A stretch of DNA of 64,000 nt from Shewanella zhangzhouensis. GTDB lineage: Bacteria > Pseudomonadota > Gammaproteobacteria > Enterobacterales > Shewanellaceae. Below the pieces are notes generated by a model that worked only from the letters and a program-made list of their open reading frames with translations, did no database searches and was not told the origin of the DNA. Made by a program: the position numbers and the translations under genes. The DNA lies in assembly GCF_019457615.1 (NCBI RefSeq), contig NZ_CP080414.1:618501-682500 (forward strand), in the 5' to 3' direction. Below, one piece after another: positions 1 through 8,874 of the stretch (the stretch's first letter is position 1; every line of letters begins with the position of its first letter).

Positions 1-243
1 CTGACCATCTATGGTTTCTATCTCGGATTTTTGGTGTTTTTCTATTTATTGGTGTTATTGGCTATTTCCGAGCGGCCGAAGCAGGATTGGCGGCTTGCAC
101 TCTGGTTGCCTGTATACCCTTTTTATGCGCTGTTTATGCGACTGATATGTGCATTTGCGCTTCTTAACGAAGCGGTGCGCCGCTCTCACGAGGAGAGCGC
201 TATGGCCCCCTGGTGGGTGATGAAGCGCGGGAGACGATTTTAA
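1..243 (+). CDS. Glycosyltransferase family 2 protein, C-terminal end (partial)
   Basis: An open frame runs in from the left edge and ends at a TAA at 241-243, so only the last 80 residues are visible. They hold one or two hydrophobic membrane segments (YGFYLGFLVFFYLLVLLAI and a second around LWLPVYPFYALFMRLICAFA) followed by a basic tail, PWWVMKRGRRF. This is how processive, membrane-bound family 2 glycosyltransferases of the cellulose/PNAG/alginate-synthase type usually end. The downstream HlyD-type gene begins right after the stop codon, which suggests one exopolysaccharide synthesis/export operon. The catalytic domain lies outside the window, so the assignment rests on the tail and the neighbour. 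Confidence 0.5.
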   Translation: MTIYGFYLGFLVFFYLLVLLAISERPKQDWRLALWLPVYPFYALFMRLICAFALLNEAVRRSHEESAMAPWWVMKRGRRF

Positions 244-1293
244 GTGAAGGTAAGTTACGGTCCGTCGGACAAATCTCAGGCACCCACTGCGGATGCCGGC
301 CTCAAGGTCAACTACGACAGCCCAAAGCGAGGCGGTTATCGCGGTCGCTGGTATATGCTGCTGGCCCTGGTTATTGCCCCTGTGTTGCTGGTGCTCTGGT
401 TTGTGCTCAAGCCATGGCTGTTTATTCTGGCGCCCGGCATAGTGACCAGCGAGCCATTGGAGATGCGCTCTCCCGCCTCAGGCGTGGTGCATGCGGTATA
501 TCAAACCCGGGGCGATGTTGTGAGTACCGGGCAGCCACTGCTGGTGCTGAAAGATCCCGCCCTTGACGCCCAGATCCAGGGGCTTGAGCGCCAACTCACC
601 CAGATGCAGCAATTTCGCGATTTGGGGGCCGAGATCAGTGCACAAATCGGCGAGAAAATCCGCGTCGCCGAAGAGGGAATGACTCGTCAGGATGAGCTCT
701 TGTCCCAGTTTGAGAAATTCCGCGCCAAAGGTGTGGTGCCTACCGCGGATATGGCGGCGGTGCTGCAGGCGCACACCTCCGCAAAAATGGCGTTGGAGCA
801 GGCCAGAGCCGAACTGGTCAGCGAACTTCAGCGCCAGCAGGAAGCCCGTCAGGCGGGGGTGGTGACCCAGAGCCGTCAGCGAATGGAGCTGGAGTTGTCC
901 CGTCTCAAGGCGCTTCGGGAGCAGCTCACCATACGTGCCCCTTACGATGCGCGAATTGCCGATATTCAGGTGCAGGTAGGTGAACAACTGGCCGCAGAGC
1001 GTCCGCTGCTGCTGCTCTCGGGGCGTGCCAACCCTGTGGTTGTGGCCTACCTTGAACCCAAGTACCTGGACTATGTGGACCTGGGCCAGCAGGCGAGCAT
1101 CAAGCTGCCCAATGGCGAGAGCTTCAATGGACGCATCGAAGAGCCGACAGAGCTGGTGAGCAAGTTGCCCAAGCAGTTGTCTGGTCCATTCGATGGAGAA
1201 AAGCCCGTGCTAAAAGTGACGCTGACCCCGGTTGAGCCCTTGTCGCTGGTGGTGGAAGGGGTGCCGGTGGAAGTGAGTTTCGATCGTTTTTAA
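244..1293 (+). CDS. HlyD/EmrA-type periplasmic adaptor (membrane fusion) protein
   Basis: 349 residues starting at a GTG directly after the preceding stop codon (no gap), so translation is probably coupled. After a soluble N-terminus of about 35 residues there is one transmembrane helix (YMLLALVIAPVLLVLWFVL). Next comes a lipoyl-like half domain (MRSPASGVVHAVYQTRGDVV), a long charged coiled coil at about residues 105-215, and a second half-lipoyl strand (LTIRAPYDARIADIQVQVGE). This is the order of HlyD-family adaptors. Such proteins bridge inner-membrane transporters or synthases to the outer membrane. With the upstream glycosyltransferase it probably takes part in polysaccharide synthesis or export, similar in layout to Alg44-type proteins, although no PilZ domain is seen here. 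Confidence 0.8.
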   Translation: MKVSYGPSDKSQAPTADAGLKVNYDSPKRGGYRGRWYMLLALVIAPVLLVLWFVLKPWLFILAPGIVTSEPLEMRSPASGVVHAVYQTRGDVVSTGQPLLVLKDPALDAQIQGLERQLTQMQQFRDLGAEISAQIGEKIRVAEEGMTRQDELLSQFEKFRAKGVVPTADMAAVLQAHTSAKMALEQARAELVSELQRQQEARQAGVVTQSRQRMELELSRLKALREQLTIRAPYDARIADIQVQVGEQLAAERPLLLLSGRANPVVVAYLEPKYLDYVDLGQQASIKLPNGESFNGRIEEPTELVSKLPKQLSGPFDGEKPVLKVTLTPVEPLSLVVEGVPVEVSFDRF

Positions 1294-1376
1294 CGCCACC
1301 AGATGCCAGGCATGGCTCTGCATCAGCAGCGCTTATCTGGCAAATCAGGTTGGTGTCTGCACCTTCCTGTTCGGTG

Positions 1377-3254
1377 TCAGTGTTCCCGTGGCGGCAGAAA
1401 CTCGGTCTGGCTCATGTCGGCATGGAGCACGGCAATACGGCGGGGGGCACCTGATTCTGACAGGTGAACAAGGCCAATACCACTTTGATTTACCAGTCGT
1501 TTGCTGCGCTCGCCATTGGGTCTGCGGCCACGGATAAGCATGCGTTTTCGCTTGGTGAACAGGTTCAGCGGCGAGAAATAACCGTAAAGCCAGCCATTTA
1601 ATTTATCGAACCAGGGCAGCAGTTTTTCAGGGAACTGATTTTTAATGCCGCTGGAGGTAATTTGATAAATGTTGGGGCTGGCGTGGCGGAAACGGATGCT
1701 TACATCGTAGGCAAAGGAGTAGTGCACGTCCCCCGAGAGAATAATAAACTCCTGCGGCGTTTTGCGGTGCATGAACATCGACAGCAGGGCGCCGGCGGCG
1801 CCGGGATGTGCCATCCAGTTTTCGGCATCCACCAGCAGAGAACCACCCAGCAGGGTGGCCGTGCGCTGCACGGATTCAATCAGCTTGACGCCAAACATGG
1901 GGGCCGCCGAGACAATAATCACCTTCTCCTGACCAATCAGTTGCTGCTGAAAGTCCATCAGGGCTTCCCAGTCCATCAAGCCCGAGGGCTTGGCGAGGTT
2001 GGACTCGCTGCGCCAGCGGCGGGTGCGGGTATCCAACACCACCAGTCTGGGGCTGGTGTCCAGGTGAAAATGCCAGTCTTCAAACCTCAGCAACTTATCT
2101 ATCATTGCGTCCTGCGTCGATACATCCAGTCTCGGCGGTGCCAGCATCGCCTCGAGTTCAGATATCACTGACTCAAACTTTTTCGGCGCGTTGCCTATGG
2201 CCTGAAACAGGCAATAACTCAGCAGGGCATTGCCAATGATGCGCTTGGAAAAGGCATGACCATAGGCCGCTTCTTCCCATTTTGCGGTGAGGTTCCAATC
2301 GTCGGTGATGTCGTGATCATCAAAGATCATGTAAGTGGGCAAGTGGGCCATCAGGCGCCTCACCTGACTGAGTCCGGCCCTGAATGCCAGCAGATGATCC
2401 CATTCCTTCTGCCACTGGACGAGGCGTTTCCCATACAGCCCCTGAGGTGATTTGGGAATATCAATCAAATGCCAAAGCTCTGGCGACCAAACCAGTAAAT
2501 ACAGCGCCGTCATTTCGGCAAAACTCACCAGATGGTTCTCGGCAATGGAGGACGTAAAAATCGGATGATTGATGTACCAACGCCACAGTGCGGTTTTGGC
2601 CGGATATTGGGTGTGGGGCAGAAGCCGCTTGTACCTCTGGTACAGGTTCGCAGGCGAGTAATCGATATTGTCGCTGCCCGCGACAGGAGCGCCGACAAAG
2701 TCTTCCTGCCGGAGTTTCAGTAGCTCAATGACCTGCTTGATGGCATAGAGCATGGGGCCGGCGACATCGTCGATATACACCTGATCGCCGCTTAACATCA
2801 GCAGCGCAGGCCGCTCAGATTTTCCTTCAGCCAGCAGGGTATCGGCCGCCACCAGAGCATCGCCACTGTGATGGTGAGGGTTACGGCAACTGCCGTGCAG
2901 CAATGAGTGTATGTTGCGGCTGTAACTCAGGTTGGGCAGGGTTTGCCCGGGATAACAAAGGCCATCCAGCTCGCCAAGCAGACTGCTTTTACCGTCGATA
3001 AGATCGTAAGAAATTGACTGGCCTTCGGGCAGCAAGTCGTCGCCAGAGACTGTCAGCAGGTACATCCAGGCAGCTTCGCCGAGGGGAAATTCATCTATGT
3101 GCGGCTGATGCGCTTTGCCATTTAACGTCAGCACAGGCTCCCGCAGTGGGCGCGAGCTGACCAGCCACAGCGTCATGCTGCTGTGGTCGCAGTGACGCAG
3201 AATTGGGCCGGCAATCAGTGTGGGAAGCGGGTTTCGTGCTTGGCTGCTGTCCAT
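1377..3254 (-). CDS. PhoD-like metallophosphatase family protein
   Basis: About 625 residues from the ATG at 3254. The frame stays open to 3389, but that extension is basic and low in quality. Metal-binding blocks of the PhoD/alkaline phosphatase D superfamily are visible: LMLSGDQVYIDD, YMIFDDHDITDDW and FIILSGDVHYSFAYDV. These supply the Asp/His ligands of a calcineurin-like dinuclear site. No clear signal peptide or Tat motif is present, so it is probably cytoplasmic, unlike classical secreted PhoD. The physiological substrate (phosphomonoester or phosphodiester) cannot be read from the sequence. It is transcribed divergently from the SDR gene at 3473. Confidence 0.8.
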   Translation of the reverse strand: MDSSQARNPLPTLIAGPILRHCDHSSMTLWLVSSRPLREPVLTLNGKAHQPHIDEFPLGEAAWMYLLTVSGDDLLPEGQSISYDLIDGKSSLLGELDGLCYPGQTLPNLSYSRNIHSLLHGSCRNPHHHSGDALVAADTLLAEGKSERPALLMLSGDQVYIDDVAGPMLYAIKQVIELLKLRQEDFVGAPVAGSDNIDYSPANLYQRYKRLLPHTQYPAKTALWRWYINHPIFTSSIAENHLVSFAEMTALYLLVWSPELWHLIDIPKSPQGLYGKRLVQWQKEWDHLLAFRAGLSQVRRLMAHLPTYMIFDDHDITDDWNLTAKWEEAAYGHAFSKRIIGNALLSYCLFQAIGNAPKKFESVISELEAMLAPPRLDVSTQDAMIDKLLRFEDWHFHLDTSPRLVVLDTRTRRWRSESNLAKPSGLMDWEALMDFQQQLIGQEKVIIVSAAPMFGVKLIESVQRTATLLGGSLLVDAENWMAHPGAAGALLSMFMHRKTPQEFIILSGDVHYSFAYDVSIRFRHASPNIYQITSSGIKNQFPEKLLPWFDKLNGWLYGYFSPLNLFTKRKRMLIRGRRPNGERSKRLVNQSGIGLVHLSESGAPRRIAVLHADMSQTEFLPPREH

Positions 3255-3472
3255 AGATGCTGCTTTGTGAGTTCCTCTGTTTCGCCGCCTGTGTGAACAA
3301 GGCGGACTGAATGTGCCCCAAGGGTAAAAAAAGCGCGCTGTGGCCACAAGATCTGAGGCGTATTTAATCGTAAGCTGATGTAAAGCCAAGTCTTGCCGTG
3401 CTAGGCTTTGGCCATTCTTTGCCTGGCTAACATGTGGCAGGCGCGATTCAGGGGCGATTCAGGAGGTTGTTA

Positions 3473-4378
3473 ATGGCAAACATTATGGTAACGGGGGCAA
3501 CCGGGCTTCTGGGCCGCGCAGTGGTCAGGGCATTGTCTGCCAGCCACACAGTTACAGGCACAGGTTTCAGCCGCGCCGCAGAGGGCATTATTCGGCTGGA
3601 TTTAACTGATGCCGATGCCGTTGCAACAGCGGTGGCTGATATTGCGCCCCAGGTGATAGTGCACTGCGCCGCCGAGCGTAGACCCGATGTGTCGGCACAA
3701 AACCCGGACGCCGCCAAGGCACTCAACTTATCGGCCACCGAGGCCCTGTGCCAGGCGGCCAGGGCCTGTGGTGCCTGGCTCATTTATATATCCACTGACT
3801 ATGTGTTTGATGGCACTGAGCCGCCCTACAGTGAAGATGCTGCCCCCAACCCGGTGAATTTTTACGGCGAAACCAAGTTGCTGGGGGAAAAGGCCACGGC
3901 GAGCTTGATGCCGGATGCCGCCATACTGAGGTTGCCGATTTTGTATGGTGAGGTGGAGCGCCTCAATGAGTCGGCGGTGTTGGTGTTGATTGAGCAGCTG
4001 CTGGATTATCAAAAGCAGGGTGTGGATGACTGGGCGATTCGCAGGCCAACATCAACGGCGGACATAGCCGATGCCATCAATGGCATGATTGGCAAACATC
4101 TCGAGGGTGAGCAAATCAGCGGCATCTATCATTTCAGCGCTGCCGAGACCATGACCAAGCACGGCATGATAGTGGCGCTGGCCCAGATTTTGGGTAAAGA
4201 CAGTGGCCATTTGATAGCCCAGTCGAGCCCCACAGATACCGCCAGGCGACCGAGAGATTGCACCTTAAGCTGCCGGCGGCTCGAGGCGCTGGGACTCTTG
4301 AAGACCCGGCCGTTCAACGTGGCGGCGGCCGAGGCGCTTGCTGCCTCTTCGGCAGCGCTGGCCAATGCAGGCCATTGA
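3473..4378 (+). CDS. RmlD-like NAD(P)-dependent sugar-nucleotide reductase/epimerase (SDR family)
   Basis: 301 residues. The ATG at 3473 is chosen because a perfect AGGAGGT lies at 3461-3467. The extended-SDR nucleotide-binding motif is MVTGATGLLG at the N-terminus, and the active-site pair is YGETK with an upstream YISTDYVFDG. This pattern is typical of dTDP-4-dehydrorhamnose reductase (RmlD) and of the related MAT2B-like proteins. No other dTDP-rhamnose genes are nearby, so a role in rhamnose synthesis is not supported by context and the exact substrate is open. A bidirectional hairpin follows the gene. Confidence 0.75.
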   Translation: MANIMVTGATGLLGRAVVRALSASHTVTGTGFSRAAEGIIRLDLTDADAVATAVADIAPQVIVHCAAERRPDVSAQNPDAAKALNLSATEALCQAARACGAWLIYISTDYVFDGTEPPYSEDAAPNPVNFYGETKLLGEKATASLMPDAAILRLPILYGEVERLNESAVLVLIEQLLDYQKQGVDDWAIRRPTSTADIADAINGMIGKHLEGEQISGIYHFSAAETMTKHGMIVALAQILGKDSGHLIAQSSPTDTARRPRDCTLSCRRLEALGLLKTRPFNVAAAEALAASSAALANAGH

Positions 4379-4418
4379 GGTCGCACTCAAGACCAAGACC
4401 GGCGTTAAAGCGCCAACG

Positions 4419-4443
4419 AAAAGGGGCCAGTCGGCCCCTTTTT
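4419..4443. terminator. Bidirectional intrinsic terminator
   Basis: The inverted repeat AAAAGGGGCC-AGTC-GGCCCCTTTT lies between the convergent SDR gene and terC. It has an A-run on one side and a T-run on the other, so it can stop transcription from both sides. Confidence 0.85.
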
Positions 4444-4478
4444 ACTTAACCCGCTGCTATTCAGCAGCGTGCATCGCC

Positions 4479-5429
4479 TTATTCGAACTGCGTGGGCTTG
4501 TCGCGATTCACCCACAGGCTCAGCAGCATCGAGCCCACCAGGATAGTGCCCACAACGCCAAGTGCCACTGCAATCGGCAGGTGGAATACATCAATCAGCA
4601 TCAGCTTAAAGCCGATAAACACCAGGATGATGGCCAGGCCATATTTGAGCAGGCTGAACTTCTCGGCCGCGCCCTGCAGCAGGAAGTACATGGCCCGCAG
4701 GCCCATGATGGCGAAGATGTTGGAGGTGAGCACAATAAAGGGATCTGTGGTCACGGCAAAAATGGCCGGGATGCTGTCCACCGCAAAGATAAGATCGCTT
4801 ATCTCCACCAATATCAGCACCAAAAACAGCGGTGTGGCGTATTTCACCCCTTCACGCAGCACAAAGAAACGCTCACCTTCCAGATGCTCGGTCAACTTCA
4901 TCTTACTGCGCAGCCACAGCAGTCCGCGATTGGTGGAAAGGTCGGTTTCCTTGTCGGCGGTCAGCAGCATTTTTACGCCGGTGAACACCAGGAAGGCGCC
5001 AAACACATACAGCAACCAGTGGAACTGGTTAATCAGCCAGATGCCGCCAAATACCATACCGGCGCGCATCACAATGGCACCCAGCACCCCATATAGCAGC
5101 ACCCGCCGTTGCAGCTCAGGTGGAATGGCAAAGTAAGAGAAAATCATCAACCAAACGAAGACGTTATCCACGGCCAGCGCTTTTTCAATCACGTAGGCAG
5201 TCAGGAATTCCAGCGCCTTGTCGTTGGCAATTTCACGGCCAACCGAGTAATCGAACCACGCCCAGACACCGGCGTTAAACGCCATAGCCACCGCAAACCA
5301 CACCAGCGACCAGGTCAGCGCCTCCTTCATCGAGACTTTATGACTCTTGCCGCCTACAAATTTAATATCGACCCACAGCAGGGTCAGCACTATGGCTGCA
5401 AACGCAGCCCACAACCACCAGGTTTCCAC
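4479..5429 (-). CDS. alx: TerC/Alx family integral membrane protein, probable manganese exporter
   Basis: 316 residues from the GTG at 5429, preferred because GGAG lies eight bases upstream; a TTG at 5474 is in frame but lacks an SD. The protein has about eight hydrophobic helices. It carries the family-typical acidic membrane motifs ALTWSLVWFAVAMAFN, EFLTAYVIEKALAVDNVFVW and LVLILVEISDLIFAVDSIPA. The acidic residues within these helices are conserved in the TerC family and are thought to coordinate metal. In Escherichia coli the homologue Alx is controlled by a yybP-ykoY riboswitch and relieves manganese stress. A matching riboswitch sits just upstream here, which supports the Alx assignment strongly. 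Confidence 0.88.
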   Translation of the reverse strand: METWWLWAAFAAIVLTLLWVDIKFVGGKSHKVSMKEALTWSLVWFAVAMAFNAGVWAWFDYSVGREIANDKALEFLTAYVIEKALAVDNVFVWLMIFSYFAIPPELQRRVLLYGVLGAIVMRAGMVFGGIWLINQFHWLLYVFGAFLVFTGVKMLLTADKETDLSTNRGLLWLRSKMKLTEHLEGERFFVLREGVKYATPLFLVLILVEISDLIFAVDSIPAIFAVTTDPFIVLTSNIFAIMGLRAMYFLLQGAAEKFSLLKYGLAIILVFIGFKLMLIDVFHLPIAVALGVVGTILVGSMLLSLWVNRDKPTQFE

Positions 5430-5487
5430 GAGTAATACTCCCAAAACAAAAACAGCCTGTACCAGACGGTACAAGCTGCTCTGAATT

Positions 5488-5605
5488 GGAGATACACCTT
5501 GCCCGTCGGCAAGGTCTCACTTACAGCCCCCCATGGCTGCCTGGTTGCCGGGTGCAAAGCACCGTCATGACGACAAACCAGCGAGAAGTTACTCCCCTTG
5601 TTGGC
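5488..5605 (-). promoter_or_regulatory. yybP-ykoY (manganese-sensing) riboswitch in the terC/alx leader
   Basis: Read on the minus strand, the leader starts with AAGGGGAGTAACTTCTCGC. It continues with GTCGTCATGACGGTGC, the hairpin GGTGCTTTGCACCCGG, a GCAGCCATGGGGGGCTG stem, and GAGACCTTGCC-GACG-GGCAAGGTGTATCTC. These are the hallmarks of the yybP-ykoY family: the GGGGAGTA 5' strand, the cross-helix loop and the ACCTTGCC arm. The element ends about 60 bases before the terC start. Known members bind Mn2+ and switch on Mn exporters. The assignment comes from recognising the conserved sequence; a covariance-model scan (RF00080) would confirm it. Confidence 0.85.
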
Positions 5606-5665
5606 GCTTACTCTACCAGTGCCAAAGCCTCTGTGCCAGTGGCCGATACAAAAATAGTCGCCAAT

Positions 5666-5694
5666 AAAAAAGCCACCTCAGGGGTGGCTTTTCT
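5666..5694 (-). terminator. Intrinsic terminator of deaD
   Basis: On the minus strand, AAAAGCCACC-CCTGA-GGTGGCTTTTTT lies about ten bases beyond the deaD stop codon. It has a strong stem and a T-run. Confidence 0.88.
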
Positions 5695-5703
5695 TATCAG
5701 GAA

Positions 5704-7635
5704 TTAGTCTTCCTTTGGACGGCGTGGCTTGCTGGCAGGCTTCTTGTCGAAGCTCTTGCGCTCGCCGAACTTGCGGTCGCCACGATCACCACCGCGGTCA
5801 CCACGGTCACCGCCGCGATCGTTGAACTTACGCTCACCGCGCTCAGGACGATCGCCGGATGGCTTACGTGGGCGCTTGGAAACAGGACCGTTGCTTACCG
5901 GGATTTCGTCGCTGCCATCTGTGCTGACTTCACGGATGTTCAGTGGCTTGCCACATACGCGCACTTTTTTCAGGTGCTGCAGTACTTCTTTTGGCATGCC
6001 GTCTGGCAGGTCAACTGTGGTCACGGCATCGTACAGCTGGATCTGGCCGATATAGCGGCTGTCGATGTTGGCTTCGTTGGCGATGGCGCCGACGATGTTG
6101 CCCACACCCACGTTATGGTCACGACCCACATCGATGAGATAACGCTTCATGCTGATGTCCGGGTTGTCCTTGAGGGTATCGGCACTGCCGAAATTGCCCG
6201 GAAGAGGACGGGAGTCACGACGGCGCTCGTTACGGCCTTCACGATCACCGCGCTCGGCGCGATCATTCTGGCCACGGCCGGTGCGCTCGTCGAAGTTGTC
6301 ACGCTGACGCTCGTGCATGGCTGGCAGCTGCAATGGACGCTCCAACTGCACCTGATGCAACAGGGCTGCGGCCAGTTGCTCGGTATCCACTTCCAGCTGC
6401 TGACACAGCTGAGCCACGGCGCCTTTCATAAAGTCCAGGTGCTCGTTGGCGAGGATGCCGGCAACCTGCTCACCCAGGCGAGACAGACGGCGCTCGGCCA
6501 CAGACTCAGGGCTTGGGACCTTCATTGGAGATATACGGCTGTTGGTGGCACGCTCGATGGTGCGCAGCATGCGCATTTCACGGCTGGTCACAAACAGAAT
6601 TGCCATACCGGTACGACCCGCGCGGCCGGTACGACCAATACGGTGTACGTAAGCTTCGGTATCGTAAGGAATATCGTAGTTAACTACGTGGCCGATACGC
6701 TCAACGTCCAGACCACGGGCGGCCACGTCGGTGGCGATCAGAATATCCAGCTTACCGGATTTCAGTTGATCTACGGCGCGCTCACGGGCTTGCTGGTTCA
6801 TATCACCGTGCAGAGGTGATGCGGCATAACCACGGGCTTCCAGCTTTTCGGCCAGTTCCACACAGGAGTTACGGGTACGCACAAAGATGATGATACCTTC
6901 AGTGTTTTCCACTTCCAGTACCCGCACCAGGGCCTCGAGTTTGTTGTGCTGGGAAACCTGCACAAAACGCTGCTCGATAGATTCCACTGTGGTGTGGCTG
7001 GCGGCGATGCTGATGTTCACCGGATTGCGCAGGTGCTTGTTGGCAACGCGCTTGATCTGCTCAGGCATGGTGGCCGAGAACAGTGCCAGCTGGCGGCTCT
7101 CCGGGGTGTGCTCGAGGATCCACTCGATATCGTCGATGAAGCCCATTTTCAGCATTTCATCGGCTTCGTCGAGTACCAGCGCTTTGAGGGTGTCGAGCTT
7201 CAGGGTGCCACGGCGCATATGGTCCATAACACGGCCTGGTGTACCCACAACCACCTGTGGACCACGGCGCAGTGCCTGGAGCTGCTGATACATGCTCTGG
7301 CCACCGTAGATAGGCAGTACGTGGAAACCCTTCATGTGTTTGGCATAGCTGGTGAAGGCTTCGGCAACCTGTACCGCGAGTTCGCGGGTTGGGGCCAGCA
7401 CCAGAATTTGCGGGGCATTGAGGTTGGCATCGACACTGCACAGCAGTGGCAGTGCAAAGGCACCGGTTTTACCCGTACCTGTTTGTGCCTGACCCAGGAT
7501 GTCCTGGCCGGACATCAGAGGTTGGATACTGGCGGCCTGGATGGGCGTAGGGGTTTCATAACCCAGCTCGTCGAGGGCACGCAAAACAGACTCGGTCAGA
7601 CCGAGTTCGCGGAAAGTCTTTTCATTGGATGACAT
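5704..7635 (-). CDS. deaD: Cold-shock DEAD-box RNA helicase DeaD/CsdA
   Basis: 643 residues from the ATG at 7635. The Q motif (ELGYETPTPIQ) leads a complete helicase core: AQTGTGKT (Walker A), VLDEADEM (DEAD), LFSATMP (SAT) and HRIGRTGRAGR (motif VI). After it come the DeaD-specific C-terminal region with a DbpA-like RNA-binding fold (from about NPDISMKRYLIDVGR) and a disordered tail rich in Arg, Gly and Asp (repeated GGDRGDR). DeaD remodels RNA during ribosome assembly and helps translation and mRNA decay in the cold. It is monocistronic, with its own terminator and a leader of roughly 100 bases. Confidence 0.95.
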   Translation of the reverse strand: MSSNEKTFRELGLTESVLRALDELGYETPTPIQAASIQPLMSGQDILGQAQTGTGKTGAFALPLLCSVDANLNAPQILVLAPTRELAVQVAEAFTSYAKHMKGFHVLPIYGGQSMYQQLQALRRGPQVVVGTPGRVMDHMRRGTLKLDTLKALVLDEADEMLKMGFIDDIEWILEHTPESRQLALFSATMPEQIKRVANKHLRNPVNISIAASHTTVESIEQRFVQVSQHNKLEALVRVLEVENTEGIIIFVRTRNSCVELAEKLEARGYAASPLHGDMNQQARERAVDQLKSGKLDILIATDVAARGLDVERIGHVVNYDIPYDTEAYVHRIGRTGRAGRTGMAILFVTSREMRMLRTIERATNSRISPMKVPSPESVAERRLSRLGEQVAGILANEHLDFMKGAVAQLCQQLEVDTEQLAAALLHQVQLERPLQLPAMHERQRDNFDERTGRGQNDRAERGDREGRNERRRDSRPLPGNFGSADTLKDNPDISMKRYLIDVGRDHNVGVGNIVGAIANEANIDSRYIGQIQLYDAVTTVDLPDGMPKEVLQHLKKVRVCGKPLNIREVSTDGSDEIPVSNGPVSKRPRKPSGDRPERGERKFNDRGGDRGDRGGDRGDRKFGERKSFDKKPASKPRRPKED

Positions 7636-7737
7636 GGATAACGCCTTAGGGTGCGCGTGATTGCGCTTGTTGATTCACTAGACAGACCAGAAAACCAACC
7701 CCGTGTCGATTTCCCGTTCCGAATCCGAAAACGCCAG

Positions 7738-7767
7738 AGTATAGCAGCCTTTGCTGATTTTGGCCAA
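7738..7767 (-). promoter_or_regulatory. Candidate sigma-70 promoter of deaD
   Basis: On the minus strand TTGGCC (7767-7762) and TATACT (7743-7738) are separated by 18 bases. This would start transcription about 95 bases before the deaD ATG. Long leaders are typical of cold-shock genes. This is an eye-made match only. Confidence 0.4.
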
Positions 7768-7837
7768 GAAAATATCCATTTTGACGATTTTGGCCCTTTT
7801 TTGGCGCCAAATGGGCAAAATAACAAAAGATTAACTT

Positions 7838-8863
7838 TTACCCCTGAGGCTGCTTGGGTTCCAGCCGGGTCCAGAGTAAAGGGTATACCGCCTCTATGGT
7901 CGCCGCCAGGAAGTTGAAGTCCAGTTTATCCGGGGTATCGTCCACCGTGTGGTACTGAGGGTGGGGAGGCACACCAAAATACAGCCAGGGCACGCCGCTT
8001 TTATGGAAAGGGTAGTGATCAGAGGCTTTGAGATAGTTCACCTTCATGGCGCTGCCATCCCGCTCTAACCGTGAATGACTGAGACGGGCACAGAGACCGT
8101 TACTCTCCACCAACGCCCTGAGTTCATCGGCATTGGCAAATTTGCGGCTGCCTTCCATGTAGATGGCGTAGGGACTGCCGGGATGGCCGACCATATCCAG
8201 ATTCAGCGCCAACTCGGGCACTATACCAAGCTCGCCGAGATGGGTTGCCAGCGCCTGACTGCCATACAGCCCAGGCTCTTCTGCATCGGTTGCCACAAAG
8301 ACCAGGTTGAGATCCGCCGGGCGCGACGGATCCTTTGCCGCTTGTTTTGCCAGCGCCAACAGGGCGGCGACGCCGGAGGCATTGTCATCGGCACCGGCAA
8401 AGTGTCTCGAGCCACTTGTGCCCAGATGATCGTAGTGGGCCAGCACGACCCGCCAGCGCGAACTGGCCTTCGCCGCCGGCAGCAGCCCTATCACGTTGGT
8501 TCCCTCACGTTGGCCGAAGAGTTTTTCAATGCTGAAGGGGTGAAAGAAGGGATGGCTGTCTTGCGCCGTTTGCTCAAGGCTTCCCGGCGTCATGGGCGAA
8601 AAGTCTGCCGCCACCGGCTGCAGACCCGACTCACCAAAACGCACAGCCAGATACTGGCGGGCAAGCAAGGCCCCTTCGGTGCCGGTTTTGCGACCGGCCA
8701 GGGGCGCCGAGGCCAGGTATTCGACATCCTGATTTATTGCAGTCAGCGAAACCCAATCGGCCGTCAGGTCACGCCTGCATGTGGGAGCAGACACGCAAGC
8801 TGTCAGCCAACATGTCAACAAGGCTGCTCCCAAAGTCCGGTACCCAAGACGTCCGTGTCCCAT
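7838..8863 (-). CDS. M28 family zinc metallopeptidase, lipoprotein
   Basis: 341 residues from the ATG at 8863. The N-terminus is a lipoprotein signal with lipobox LTAC (residues 20-23), so the protein is anchored in the envelope and faces the periplasm. The M28 zinc ligands are recognisable: HYDHLG, GADDNASG, DAEEPGLYG, NLDMVGH and a final His in QYHTVDD. M28 enzymes are aminopeptidases or carboxypeptidases that release amino acids from peptides. A PA-like insert is not obvious. It lies just downstream of uvrA on the same strand (11-base gap), so some read-through from uvrA is likely, but no functional link is known. Confidence 0.87.
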   Translation of the reverse strand: MGHGRLGYRTLGAALLTCWLTACVSAPTCRRDLTADWVSLTAINQDVEYLASAPLAGRKTGTEGALLARQYLAVRFGESGLQPVAADFSPMTPGSLEQTAQDSHPFFHPFSIEKLFGQREGTNVIGLLPAAKASSRWRVVLAHYDHLGTSGSRHFAGADDNASGVAALLALAKQAAKDPSRPADLNLVFVATDAEEPGLYGSQALATHLGELGIVPELALNLDMVGHPGSPYAIYMEGSRKFANADELRALVESNGLCARLSHSRLERDGSAMKVNYLKASDHYPFHKSGVPWLYFGVPPHPQYHTVDDTPDKLDFNFLAATIEAVYPLLWTRLEPKQPQG

Positions 8864-8874
8864 TGTGAATGCCT

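Noticed and set aside
4338..5096. Plus-strand open frame antisense to terC
   Set aside because: It reads through the terminator and the TerC coding region, with no recognisable protein features.
5974..6819. Plus-strand open frame antisense to deaD
   Set aside because: deaD has complete helicase motifs through this stretch. The antisense translation has no family resemblance and no SD.
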